A DNA stretch of 58,881 nucleotides from an uncultured Pelagibacteraceae bacterium. Lineage in GTDB: Bacteria; Pseudomonadota; Alphaproteobacteria; Pelagibacterales; Pelagibacteraceae. Location of the stretch: assembly GCA_902622245.1 (NCBI GenBank), contig CACNPC010000008.1, positions 1 through 58,881 of the forward strand, written 5' to 3'. This document shows, one piece after another, positions 24,054 to 34,473 of the stretch. The stretch's first letter is position 1. Every line of letters starts with the position of its first letter. A program made the position numbers and the translations under genes. Below the pieces are notes generated by a model, which was not told the DNA's origin, did not search any database, and saw only the letters and a list, made by a program, of their open reading frames with translations.

Positions 24054-25466
24054 ATGTCAAATTTCTTCAAAGAAACAGATATAGATACATCGCAAGCTGA
24101 AGCAATTGTTACTGAAACCTTAAAAAATTGTGATGACGGAGAATTATATTTAGAAAATCATAAATCTGAGTCTATTGTTTTAGACGATAATAAAATAAAG
24201 AGTTCAACTTATAATTCTGATCTAGGATATGGCTTCAGAGCTGTGACAGGAGAGGTTGTTGCCTACTCTCATTCTAATGATATTTCAAAGGAATCATTAA
24301 GAAAATCAAGCGATAATTTAAAAGATACATTAAAGTCAAAAAAAGGAACCTATAATCATGAAATTCCTAAAACTAACAACAAATATTACGAAAATATTAA
24401 TCCTATTGAAAGCAAGACTTTCGACTCAAAGATAGATTTGCTGAACAGTGTTAATAACTATTTAAGATCAAAAGGCTCAATTGTAAATCAAGTAACTGCA
24501 AATTTTTTAGGTGAACATAAATCAATAGAAATTATTAGGTCTGATAATCAAGTCTTGAAAGATGATAGACCATTAGTCAGATTCAACGTTTCTGTCGTAC
24601 TAGAGAAAGATGGAAAAAAAGAAACAGGTGTTTATGGAGTTGGAGGAAGACAAAGTTATGATGATTATCTAAAAGATGGAAGCTGGAAAGATGTTTGTGA
24701 TGAAGCTTTTAGAATCGCAAATGTGAATTTAGAAAGCAAACCAGCGCCAGCAGGAGAAATGAAAGTTGTTTTAGGTCCTGGATGGCCAGCAATTTTAATT
24801 CACGAAGCAATCGGCCATGGTCTTGAGGGTGATTTCAATAGAAAAAAAACTTCAGCTTTTCATAATTTAATGGGGCAGCAAGTAGCTAGCGAAGGAGTTA
24901 CGATTGTAGATGACGGCACCTTACATCAAAGAAGAGGAAGTTTAACGATAGATGATGAAGGAACGCCTACTGAAAATACAGTTTTAATAGAAAATGGAAT
25001 TTTAAAAAATTATATGCAAGACCGTTTAAACGCTCGTTTGATGGGAACTAAGTCAACAGGTAGCGGAAGAAGAGAAAGTTATAAACATGTGGTTTTACCA
25101 AGAATGAGAAACACAATGATGCTGTCAGGTAAATATTCACAAGATGAAATGATAAGTTCAGTTGACAAAGGTATTTTTGCTGTAAGTTTTGGAGGAGGGC
25201 AAGTAGACATAACTTCAGGAAAATTTGTCTTTAACTGCACAGAAGCATACGAAATTAATAATGGTAAAATTGGATCACCAATCAAAGGCGCTACATTAAT
25301 TGGAGATGGACCATCAATTTTAAAAGAAGTTTCATTAGTGGGTAATGATATGAAATTAGATCCAGGTATTGGAACATGTGGGAAAGCTGGACAGGGTGTT
25401 CCAGTAGGAGTAGCTCAGCCATCAATTCTTATAAATAAGATGACTGTTGGTGGAACAAAACTTTAA
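24054..25466 (+). CDS. tldD: Metalloprotease TldD
   Basis: 470 residues, the usual TldD length. The metal-binding HEAIGH helix is at about residues 250-255 in LIHEAIGHGLEGD. Other family blocks are YGFRAVTGEVVAYS (about 59-72), DDEGTPTENTVLIENGILK and GFSI-type VSFGGGQVDITSGKF. TldD and its partner PmbA/TldE form a heterodimeric protease; known substrates are microcin B17 precursor and CcdA antitoxin. TldE lies six bases downstream, so the pair is co-expressed. Confidence 0.95.
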   Translation: MSNFFKETDIDTSQAEAIVTETLKNCDDGELYLENHKSESIVLDDNKIKSSTYNSDLGYGFRAVTGEVVAYSHSNDISKESLRKSSDNLKDTLKSKKGTYNHEIPKTNNKYYENINPIESKTFDSKIDLLNSVNNYLRSKGSIVNQVTANFLGEHKSIEIIRSDNQVLKDDRPLVRFNVSVVLEKDGKKETGVYGVGGRQSYDDYLKDGSWKDVCDEAFRIANVNLESKPAPAGEMKVVLGPGWPAILIHEAIGHGLEGDFNRKKTSAFHNLMGQQVASEGVTIVDDGTLHQRRGSLTIDDEGTPTENTVLIENGILKNYMQDRLNARLMGTKSTGSGRRESYKHVVLPRMRNTMMLSGKYSQDEMISSVDKGIFAVSFGGGQVDITSGKFVFNCTEAYEINNGKIGSPIKGATLIGDGPSILKEVSLVGNDMKLDPGIGTCGKAGQGVPVGVAQPSILINKMTVGGTKL

Positions 25467-25471
25467 TCTAA

Positions 25472-26788
25472 ATGATAAGGGATCAGGAATTTTTAAGAGA
25501 TATAGCGTTTTATTGTATTGAAAACTCTAAAAAACTAGGAGCTACGGATGTGGGTGTAAAAGTAATTCACTCTGTTTCAGAAAATGTTAGTTTTAGAAAT
25601 AAAAAATTAGACGAGTCAAATAGAGCAGATAGTTTTGCTGTCAATTTAACTACTTATATAGAGAAAAAAAAATCAAGCATTAATTCATCAGATTTATCTA
25701 AATCAAACTTAGAAAAACTAATAGAACGTTGTATTGATGCTACAAAAATTACTCCATCAGATGAAAATAATTCGTTACCAGATAAAGATTTAATGTCTAA
25801 AGAGATAAGAGACCTTAATCTCTATGATGAAACACATTATCCAAATGATAAAAAGATTGAATTTTTAAAAAATGTTGAAGAAACAGCATCAACGGAAGAA
25901 AAAATAGTTAATACTGAAGCTGGTTTTACTGAAAATAAAAATAATTTTATACTCGCAAACAGTAATGGTTTTTTAGGTGGATACAAAACCTCAAATTTTT
26001 CATCCTCATGTGTAGCCGTATCAAGAATTAATGGTGCAATGGAAAGAGATTATGAGTTTGGTAGTACAAGATTCTTACAAGATATGATGAAACCAGAGGA
26101 AATTGGAAAAATAGCTGCCGACAAAGCAATCAAAAAGTTAGGTCCAAAAAAAATCAAGAGTGAAAAAATTGGCGTTATATTCGATAAAAGAATTTCCAAA
26201 GGAATATTAAGCACACTAGCAAGTGCAATAAGTGCGAGTGCTATTGCAAGAGGGACTTCTTTTTTAAAAGATCAAATTAATTCTGAAATTTTTCCAAATT
26301 CAATTAATATCATCGATGATCCAAAAATTGAAAAAGGATTAGGCTCCCAAAAATTTGATAGTGAAGGGGTTGAGACCAATTCTTTGAAACTAGTTGAGAA
26401 TGGTATTTTAAAAAATTATTTAATTGATACTTATTATGGCAAAAAGTTAAATTTAAAATCTAATGGTAGGGCTGGAGGAACAACTAACTTATACTTTGAA
26501 AACGGTACCTTAAGTTTCAAGGATTTGCTAAATTCAGAAAAAAAGTTTCTATACATAACTGAGACTATAGGCCATGGAGGTAATATTATTACAGGAGATT
26601 ACTCAGTTGGAGCGTCAGGATTTATGGTTGAGGATGGAGAATTAACTTACCCAGTAAGTGAAATAACTATAGCTGGAAATTTTAAGGAAATGTTTAAGAA
26701 TATTACTTTAGCAAATGATTTAGAGATGAAGTATATTACAAATGCACCTACACTTTTGATTAATCAAATGACAGTAGCGGGAAAATAA
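25472..26788 (+). CDS. pmbA: Metalloprotease partner PmbA/TldE
   Basis: 438 residues. The inactive homologue that completes the TldD/TldE protease: it has the same fold, with family blocks GVIFDKRISKGILSTLASAISASA (region about 232-255), FDSEGVETNSLKLVENGILKNYL-like block, and TETIGHGGNIITGDYSVGASGF near the C-terminus. It lacks the HExxxH metal site that TldD has. TldD is immediately upstream. Confidence 0.95.
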   Translation: MIRDQEFLRDIAFYCIENSKKLGATDVGVKVIHSVSENVSFRNKKLDESNRADSFAVNLTTYIEKKKSSINSSDLSKSNLEKLIERCIDATKITPSDENNSLPDKDLMSKEIRDLNLYDETHYPNDKKIEFLKNVEETASTEEKIVNTEAGFTENKNNFILANSNGFLGGYKTSNFSSSCVAVSRINGAMERDYEFGSTRFLQDMMKPEEIGKIAADKAIKKLGPKKIKSEKIGVIFDKRISKGILSTLASAISASAIARGTSFLKDQINSEIFPNSINIIDDPKIEKGLGSQKFDSEGVETNSLKLVENGILKNYLIDTYYGKKLNLKSNGRAGGTTNLYFENGTLSFKDLLNSEKKFLYITETIGHGGNIITGDYSVGASGFMVEDGELTYPVSEITIAGNFKEMFKNITLANDLEMKYITNAPTLLINQMTVAGK

Positions 26789-27466
26789 TTATTGAATTTC
26801 TTTTAGCCTATATTCCCATAGACCCAATCTCTTATAGGCTACTTTTATAATCAATGCTTTTTTCTTATCGTACCATATTTCAAAATTTAATTTTTTATCA
26901 TCGGGTAGATTTGGGTTTGTAGAAAACAGTCTAAAATGTTCAACATCATATTCTTTATTATAAAGTTTTATTTTTTTTTTCCCCAAAAATTCTATGTTTT
27001 GTTTTTTTACACTCCCAGATAAGGGACTTATTTGTGTCTCAGTTTGCAAAATTCTATGATTCCACCAATTACCAATTATATTTTCTTTATCAGCCTCTCC
27101 TTTATATGATGACCCATCAATTATAAACTTCTCTTTTTTTTCGTCATAAATTAAATTTACATATTTTCTTTTATCATTTTGAAATGTTTCTGAGTTAAAT
27201 GAAATTAATTGATCTCCAATATACTCTTCGGTTCCTCTACTATTTATGGAGAACACTGTAACACCCAATAATTTTACATTGAAATTAGTCTTATTTTTTA
27301 CAATAAATTTATTTTCTTCTTTTTTAAATGTGAAAATACTTTCTCCAATTTTTTCATCATCTTTAAATATCTCCATTTCTATGTTTGTATAATTTTTATA
27401 GTGGTCAGTATGTGCTTGCAAAAAAAGAGGAGATAAAACCAACAATATTACTAAGAATTTTCTCAT
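26789..27466 (-). CDS. Secreted beta-rich protein of unknown function (DUF6134-like)
   Basis: 225 residues with a short signal peptide (MRKFLVILLVLSPLFLQAH, cleavage after about residue 18). The mature protein is rich in alternating hydrophobic and polar strands, such as NYTNIEMEIFKDDEKIGES, NKTNFNVKLLGVTVFSIN and a C-terminal FEIWYDKKKALIIKVAYKR. The pattern resembles DUF6134/DUF3108-like periplasmic proteins that bind lipids or polymers, but the assignment is tentative. Its stop codon lies one base beyond the stop of the convergent pmbA. Confidence 0.65.
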   Translation of the reverse strand: MRKFLVILLVLSPLFLQAHTDHYKNYTNIEMEIFKDDEKIGESIFTFKKEENKFIVKNKTNFNVKLLGVTVFSINSRGTEEYIGDQLISFNSETFQNDKRKYVNLIYDEKKEKFIIDGSSYKGEADKENIIGNWWNHRILQTETQISPLSGSVKKQNIEFLGKKKIKLYNKEYDVEHFRLFSTNPNLPDDKKLNFEIWYDKKKALIIKVAYKRLGLWEYRLKEIQ

Positions 27467-27545
27467 TATTTCATATCATTTTAATTAACTTGTTTGAACT
27501 TTATATAGAATTTTTATGTTTAAAAGATAAATAGTCTAAAGAATT

Positions 27546-28193
27546 ATGTTTTTAACCATTAAAAATATCCCCTCAAAATCTTGGAGCTCAGAAAAACCTT
27601 TAAATTTAAAACCTAAATTTACAACTTTTTTACTTTTATGTGTTGGTTTATCTTTGTTTGGGTTGGGAGAGGGTCTTTTATTAGTTTCTACTACTGGTAA
27701 TTCTCCATGGTCTGTTCTTGCAGAAGGGTTATCAAACATATTAAATATTTCGATCGGATTATCTACATTTATAATAAGTATTATTGTTTTAGGGTTTTGG
27801 TTTCCACTAAAACAAAAACCTGGAATTGGTACAATTCTAAATATTTTAATTATAGCAGCGATAATCGATTTGACACTTTTCCTTTTTGATCCTCCATTAG
27901 CTACTTTTTCAAAATATATTCTTGCTGTATTTTCTGTTTTGCTTGTCGGTCTAGGAAGTGGGATATATTTAATTGCAAATTTAGGTCCTGGTCCAAGAGA
28001 TGGATTGATGACAGGTCTAACAAAAAAAACTCAACTTCCTATTGCTTTAATTCGAGCTACTTTGGAAATTTCAGCTGTTATATCTGGTTGGTATTTGGGA
28101 GGAACTGTTGGTTTGGGTACTATAATATTTGCATTTGGCATAGGTCCTGCAGTAGCTTTAGGAATTTATATTGTGGATAAAGTTACGAAGTAA
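27546..28193 (+). CDS. YitT/YczE-family integral membrane protein
   Basis: 215 residues with about five to six hydrophobic helices. Blocks GLSLFGLGEGLLLVSTTGNSPW (region about 34-55), VGLGSGIYLIANLGPGPRDGLMT (about 136-158) and GWYLGGTVGLGTIIFAFGIGPAVA match YczE/YyaS/YitT-like proteins. The repeated 'G-x-x-L-G-x-G' pattern is family-typical. Molecular function is not established. It lies between unrelated single genes and has no clear operon partner. Confidence 0.85.
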   Translation: MFLTIKNIPSKSWSSEKPLNLKPKFTTFLLLCVGLSLFGLGEGLLLVSTTGNSPWSVLAEGLSNILNISIGLSTFIISIIVLGFWFPLKQKPGIGTILNILIIAAIIDLTLFLFDPPLATFSKYILAVFSVLLVGLGSGIYLIANLGPGPRDGLMTGLTKKTQLPIALIRATLEISAVISGWYLGGTVGLGTIIFAFGIGPAVALGIYIVDKVTK

Positions 28194-28253
28194 ATGTTTT
28201 TAGCGGACAATTAGTCGATTGTTAATATTGAATAAAAATTGTAAATATAAATT

Positions 28254-28709
28254 ATGTCTTTAAAAAATTGGATGAAAGAATCAGCGAATATACTATTTGA
28301 CGATAGTAAAAATGATTTAAGAGCCCTTCCCAAAACCGTGAGACTACAAATATTATTAGTTTTGAGTTTTATATGGACAACAGTATTTAGTTTATACGTA
28401 TTTTCTTATGCCACTTTTGCATTTGGTTGGGCAGGGACATATGTTGCTCATATAGGTTTAATATTTGCTGTTTATTATACGTTTAAACAATTTCATAGAG
28501 CTGAAGCAAAAGCTGTTAGTGTTTTTAAGACAAAAAATTTTGATCCATTTAAAATAATGACAATTGTTTTTGTCATAGTTTTTATTTTTGTTTTCTCAAA
28601 AGGAATTGAAGTATTGACAAGAACAAACTCTTACTCAATTCCATATGACGGACCTAGTAAATCAGCGTTTGAAAAGTGGCTGCCTTTTACCAAAAATAAA
28701 TCTGAATAA
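28254..28709 (+). CDS. Membrane protein of unknown function
   Basis: 151 residues with three hydrophobic segments (about 33-52, 58-77 and 102-121), an N-terminal amphipathic stretch (NWMKESANILFDDSKN) and a polar C-terminus (FEKWLPFTKNKSE). A basic patch, KQFHRAEAKA, follows the second helix. No family recognised. It stands alone, convergent with typA. Confidence 0.75.
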   Translation: MSLKNWMKESANILFDDSKNDLRALPKTVRLQILLVLSFIWTTVFSLYVFSYATFAFGWAGTYVAHIGLIFAVYYTFKQFHRAEAKAVSVFKTKNFDPFKIMTIVFVIVFIFVFSKGIEVLTRTNSYSIPYDGPSKSAFEKWLPFTKNKSE

Positions 28710-28716
28710 TAATTTT

Positions 28717-30543
28717 TTAAGAAGCTTCAGATAATTTAGAGAGCTTTTTTCTCTCGTGAGGATCAAGCACAGCTTTCCTTAATCTGCATGAATTTGGTGT
28801 AATTTCTAGTGCTTCATCAGAATTTAACATACTCAATTGTTCAGCAATAGACATCTTTCTTACGGGAGTTAAAACAACATTTTCATCTGTTCCTTGTGTC
28901 CTCATATTTGTAAGTTTTTTACCTTTCATTACATTTATAATCATATCACCAGGTTTAGGCGACAATCCTACAATCATACCTGAATAAACTGGATCGTTAT
29001 GAGTTACAAACATTTCTCCTCTTGCCTGCAGGTTATAAATTGCAAATGCTACTGCTTTTCCTTGTTCCATAGATATTAATGCACCATTTCTTCTGCCTTC
29101 CATATCTCCCTCAAATTTTCCATAGGAATGGAATATTCTGTTTATTACTCCTGTTCCTTTAGTTAGAGTAAGAAATCTACTGGTGTATCCCATTAAACCT
29201 CTAGTTGGTGCATGAAAGATTAATCGTTTTTTATTTTTTCCAGTATCTTTAAGATCTATTAATTTCCCTTTTCTTTTGTTCATGGAGTCTATAACTTTAG
29301 AAGAGAACTCTTCATCAAGATCCATAGTAATTTCTTCGATAGGTTCCAATTTTTCACCGTTTTCATTTTTTTGAAATAAAACTTTAGGAGGGCTTACTGT
29401 CATTTCAAACCCTTCACGTCTCATTTGTGTCAATAATATTTCTAACATCAATTCACCTCTTCCGCTTATTTCAAATGAATCTTTGTTTTCATTTTCTGAA
29501 AATGAAATCCCGACATTATTTTGAGCCTCTTGAACTAATCTCTCTCTAATTTGAGTACTTGTAAGTTTTTTACCCTCAGTTCCAGCTAATGGAGAACTAT
29601 TTACTGTAATCTTAATAGACATCGTTGGAGGATCAATCGGGGTTGCTTGAATTGGTACATCCACCTCAGTATCACATATTGTATCAGCAACATTTGCTTT
29701 TTCTAATCCAGCGATAACTACAATATCTCCAGCTTCGCCAACTTCTATTGGTACTTTTTTTGTACCCTCATATCTAAATATTTTAGTCAATCTTCCCTCA
29801 TCAACTTTTTCTCCTTCTAGATTAATTGCCTTAATTTGTTGATTTGCTTTTGCAGTACCTTGTGAAATTCTACCAACTAAACTTCTACCTAGAAAACTAT
29901 CTGCATATAGAAGAGTCGAAAGCATTGCAAAAGGCTTGGACTTGTCAAATTCTGCTGGCTTTACATGATCTATTACTAAATCTAATAATGGATTTAAGTT
30001 CTCTCTTGGGCCATCTATTTCGTTAGATGCCCAGCCAGATCTTCCACTTGCGTAAATAACTGGAAAGTCTAATTGCTCTTCGTTGGCATCTAAGCTTACA
30101 AATAAGTCAAAAGTCTCATTTAAAACTTCATCGGCTCTTTGGTCAGCTTTGTCTAATTTATTAATAACTACGATTGGTTTAAGGCCTTGTTTAAGTGCTT
30201 TAGCTAATACAAATTTAGTTTGAGGCATTACCCCTTCGGCTGAATCTATTAACAATAATGCACCATCAGCCATACTAAGAACTCTTTCAACTTCTGCAGC
30301 AAAATCCCTGTGTCCAGGTGTATCAATAATATTAATTCTAGAATCTTTCCAATTTATTGAAGCTGGTTTGGCAAGAATTGTAATACCTCTTTCCTTTTCA
30401 AGTTCGCCAGAGTCCATTAATCTTTCATCAACAACTTCATTTTCTCTAAAAGAACCACTCTGTTTCATTAAGTTATCAATCAAAGTAGTCTTGCCATGGT
30501 CAACATGAGCAATTATGGTGATGTTACGTATTGATGTTGTCAT
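28717..30543 (-). CDS. typA: Ribosome-associated translational GTPase TypA/BipA
   Basis: 608 residues. G1 motif AHVDHGKTTL, switch II DTPGHRDF, and NKLD define the GTPase domain (about 1-200), followed by EF-G-like domains II, III and V and the C-terminal domain unique to BipA (RNGALISMEQGKAVAFAIYNL region). TypA binds 70S ribosomes near the A site and aids 50S assembly and stress growth. It lies downstream of groEL on the same strand but is separated from it by a terminator. Confidence 0.97.
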   Translation of the reverse strand: MTTSIRNITIIAHVDHGKTTLIDNLMKQSGSFRENEVVDERLMDSGELEKERGITILAKPASINWKDSRINIIDTPGHRDFAAEVERVLSMADGALLLIDSAEGVMPQTKFVLAKALKQGLKPIVVINKLDKADQRADEVLNETFDLFVSLDANEEQLDFPVIYASGRSGWASNEIDGPRENLNPLLDLVIDHVKPAEFDKSKPFAMLSTLLYADSFLGRSLVGRISQGTAKANQQIKAINLEGEKVDEGRLTKIFRYEGTKKVPIEVGEAGDIVVIAGLEKANVADTICDTEVDVPIQATPIDPPTMSIKITVNSSPLAGTEGKKLTSTQIRERLVQEAQNNVGISFSENENKDSFEISGRGELMLEILLTQMRREGFEMTVSPPKVLFQKNENGEKLEPIEEITMDLDEEFSSKVIDSMNKRKGKLIDLKDTGKNKKRLIFHAPTRGLMGYTSRFLTLTKGTGVINRIFHSYGKFEGDMEGRRNGALISMEQGKAVAFAIYNLQARGEMFVTHNDPVYSGMIVGLSPKPGDMIINVMKGKKLTNMRTQGTDENVVLTPVRKMSIAEQLSMLNSDEALEITPNSCRLRKAVLDPHERKKLSKLSEAS

Positions 30544-30587
30544 TTGCGCGTTCTTATATATTCAAAATATTTTTTTTCAATTCAAAA

Positions 30588-30615
30588 AAAAAGGGCAGTA
30601 AAAACTGCCCTTTTT
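30588..30615 (-). terminator. Rho-independent terminator of groES-groEL
   Basis: A perfect 12-bp stem, AAAAAGGGCAGT (30588-30599) with ACTGCCCTTTTT (30604-30615), loop AAAA, lies 26 bases after the groEL stop. On the minus strand it is followed by a run of about nine T. It separates groEL from typA downstream. Confidence 0.92.
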
Positions 30616-30640
30616 GAATTTGTTTTGAGTAAAATTGGGA

Positions 30641-32308
<1,668 letters not shown>

Positions 32309-32315
32309 TTATTAT

Positions 32316-32609
32316 TTATTTACCTGTTGCAATACCCATAATGTCCGACTCTTTCATTATGCTGTACTCTTTGCCATCGATTTTAACTTCTGTTCCTGAC
32401 CACTTACCGAATAAAACTTTATCTCCTACTTTAACGTCCATAGGTATTAGTTTTCCATCTTCAGTTTTTGCACCTCCACCAACAGCAACAACTTTACCTT
32501 CCTGAGGTTTTTCTTGAGCTGTATCTGGGATAATTATGCCACCAGCGGTTTTCTCGCTGCTATCTAAAACTTCTATTAAAACACGGTCATGTAACGGTTT
32601 AAACTTCAT
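32316..32609 (-). CDS. groS: Co-chaperonin GroES (10 kDa)
   Basis: 97 residues, starting [17 protein letters not shown]. The mobile loop ([17 protein letters not shown], about 20-36) that docks on GroEL, and the [10 protein letters not shown] end, are intact. It caps the GroEL ring. An AAAGGAGAATT site precedes the ATG; the heat-shock promoter lies 27-55 bases upstream. Confidence 0.97.
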   Translation of the reverse strand: MKFKPLHDRVLIEVLDSSEKTAGGIIIPDTAQEKPQEGKVVAVGGGAKTEDGKLIPMDVKVGDKVLFGKWSGTEVKIDGKEYSIMKESDIMGIATGK

Positions 32610-32635
32610 ACGAATTCTCCTTTAAATTAGCAGTC

Positions 32636-32664
32636 ATATAGAGACATATTGAATAATTTTCAAG
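32636..32664 (-). promoter_or_regulatory. Sigma-32-type heat-shock promoter for groES-groEL
   Basis: Minus-strand reading: CTTGAAA (32664-32658), 14-base spacer, CTCTATAT (32643-32636), matching the RpoH pattern. GATCTTGAAA around the -35 is identical at the hsp20 promoter. A perfect 14-base palindrome, TTCAAGATCTTGAA (32659-32672), overlaps the -35 element. No CIRCE inverted repeat (TTAGCACTC-N9-GAGTGCTAA) is present, so HrcA control is not supported. Confidence 0.7.
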
Positions 32665-32731
32665 ATCTTGAATAAAAATTATGGTCTAAAAAACTCAAGA
32701 ATTAAGCTTATTTTTAAGCTATACCTCAAGT

Positions 32732-33547
32732 ATGCCCCAAAACTTGGACAAAGATGGATTGAGATCTAAAATAAATAGTTACGAATTATTTTTTATCGAC
32801 ATATGGGGGGTGATTCATAACGGATTACAGATTTTTGAGGACTCTATTGAAGTATTAGAAAATATAAAAAAAAATAATAAAGAGTTTGTATTACTTACTA
32901 ATGCGCCGAGACCAAATTCTACAGTTATTGATTTTTTAAAAAAAATGGGGCTAAAAAAATTTTATGAACATGTATACACTTCTGGAGAAGCTTCATTAAA
33001 ATATTTAATGGAAAATTTTCTAAACTCGAAATTTTATCACATCGGACCACAAAAAGATTTTGACTTATTTAAAAAATTTGAACAAAATAAAGTTAGCAAT
33101 ATTAACCAAGCTGATTATTTTATTTGCACAGGTTTATTTGAAGATAATGAGGCAAAACTTGACTATTATAAAGATTTACTTGAGAAATTTGCAAATAAAA
33201 AATTTGTGTGTACCAATCCAGATTTAATTGTTGATAGAGGAGATGTAAGGGAGTTTTGTGCTGGATCAGTTGCAAAAATATTTGAAGAAATTGGTGGAAA
33301 AGTAATTTATTTTGGAAAACCTTATCCCCCAGTTTATAATTTATCTGCTAACATAAATGATAAAAATGTCTTATGTATCGGAGATAATATGAATACAGAT
33401 ATAAAAGGAGCTAATATTCAAAATTTTGACAATTTGTTGATAACGAGTGGTATACATAAAAAAGAATTAAGCAGTCTTAATATTGATAAATTAGAAAAAA
33501 AATATGGAGTAAGCGTGAATTACACTCAAACAAAATTAAAATGGTAA
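32732..33547 (+). CDS. HAD-superfamily class IIA phosphatase (TIGR01459-like)
   Basis: 271 residues. Motif I is FFIDIWGVIHNG, motif II is LLTNAPRPN, a central CGTGLF-like insertion region (FICTGLFE, about 130-137) forms the cap, then a K-type motif III GKPYPPVY and motif IV CIGDNMNTDIKGA. The first Asp of motif I (DxWGV) is retained; the third position that is often Asp is Trp. It is a NagD-like phosphatase; the substrate is unknown. It precedes ribF by a seven-base overlap, an arrangement suggesting co-regulation. Confidence 0.88.
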   Translation: MPQNLDKDGLRSKINSYELFFIDIWGVIHNGLQIFEDSIEVLENIKKNNKEFVLLTNAPRPNSTVIDFLKKMGLKKFYEHVYTSGEASLKYLMENFLNSKFYHIGPQKDFDLFKKFEQNKVSNINQADYFICTGLFEDNEAKLDYYKDLLEKFANKKFVCTNPDLIVDRGDVREFCAGSVAKIFEEIGGKVIYFGKPYPPVYNLSANINDKNVLCIGDNMNTDIKGANIQNFDNLLITSGIHKKELSSLNIDKLEKKYGVSVNYTQTKLKW

Positions 33548-34467
33548 ACAAAATTAAAATCTATGAAAATTTCAAAATTTTAAAAAAACATCAAAATGCC
33601 ATGATATTAATTGGTAATTTTGATGGGTTACACTTAGGCCATCAAAGATTATTCAAAGAAGCAAAAAAATATAAAAAAAAATATAATTCAAAAATTGGAG
33701 TAGTAACTTTTGATCCAATACCAAAAATGTATTTTAATAAAAGTATTACGAATTATCGACTTTCAAATCTGAATCAAAAAAGTAAATATTTTGCTGATTA
33801 TAACGTAGATTTTTTAATAAATAAAAAATTTGATAAAAAATTCTCCAAAATATCCTGTCACAATTTTATTAAAAATATTTTATGTAAAAAGTTAAAAGCA
33901 GATTATATCTTCGTTAGTAATAATTTTAGATTTGGCAATAAAAGGGAGGGAGACGTAAATCTATTAAAAAAATTCCAAGAAAAATATAATTACAAATTAA
34001 TTAACCCAAAACCATTATATAAAAAAAATAAAATTATTTCTTCAACATTAATAAGAAAATTAATTGAAAATGGTAATTTAAAAATTGCAAATCAACTTTT
34101 ATCTAGAAATTGGTCAATAGAGGGTGTTGTTGAAAAAGGTAGAATGATGGGAAGAAAAATTGGCTTTCCAACATGCAACATAAATATAAAAAATTATGTA
34201 ATACCAAAGGTAGGAGTTTATGCAGTTGATATTTATATTGAAAAAAACAAAAAAAGGATCAAAGGAATAGCAAATATCGGTTATAGACCTACTTTTAATC
34301 AAAAAAAATTATTATTAGAGGTAAATTTATTTAAATTTTCTGGAAATCTTTATAATAAAAATCTAACTATTAATTTTACAAAATTTATTAGAGGAGAAAC
34401 TAAATTTAAAAATATTGATGCTTTAAAAAAACAGATAAAGAAAGATATTAAAGTTGCTAAAAGATAA
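33541..34467 (+). CDS. ribF: Bifunctional riboflavin kinase / FAD synthetase
   Basis: 308 residues. N-terminal FMN-adenylyltransferase domain (about 1-180) with GNFDGLHLGHQRL, GVVTFDPIPK and FRFGNKREGD. C-terminal riboflavin-kinase domain (about 185-305) with GRMMGRKIGFPTCNI and YRPTFNQKK. It phosphorylates riboflavin to FMN and adenylates FMN to FAD. The ATG overlaps the upstream HAD gene by seven bases; ileS follows six bases downstream. Confidence 0.96.
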   Translation: MVNKIKIYENFKILKKHQNAMILIGNFDGLHLGHQRLFKEAKKYKKKYNSKIGVVTFDPIPKMYFNKSITNYRLSNLNQKSKYFADYNVDFLINKKFDKKFSKISCHNFIKNILCKKLKADYIFVSNNFRFGNKREGDVNLLKKFQEKYNYKLINPKPLYKKNKIISSTLIRKLIENGNLKIANQLLSRNWSIEGVVEKGRMMGRKIGFPTCNINIKNYVIPKVGVYAVDIYIEKNKKRIKGIANIGYRPTFNQKKLLLEVNLFKFSGNLYNKNLTINFTKFIRGETKFKNIDALKKQIKKDIKVAKR

Positions 34468-34473
34468 AATTAC

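Noticed and set aside
32610..32731. CIRCE element upstream of groES
   Set aside because: No TTAGCACTC/GAGTGCTAA inverted repeat is present.
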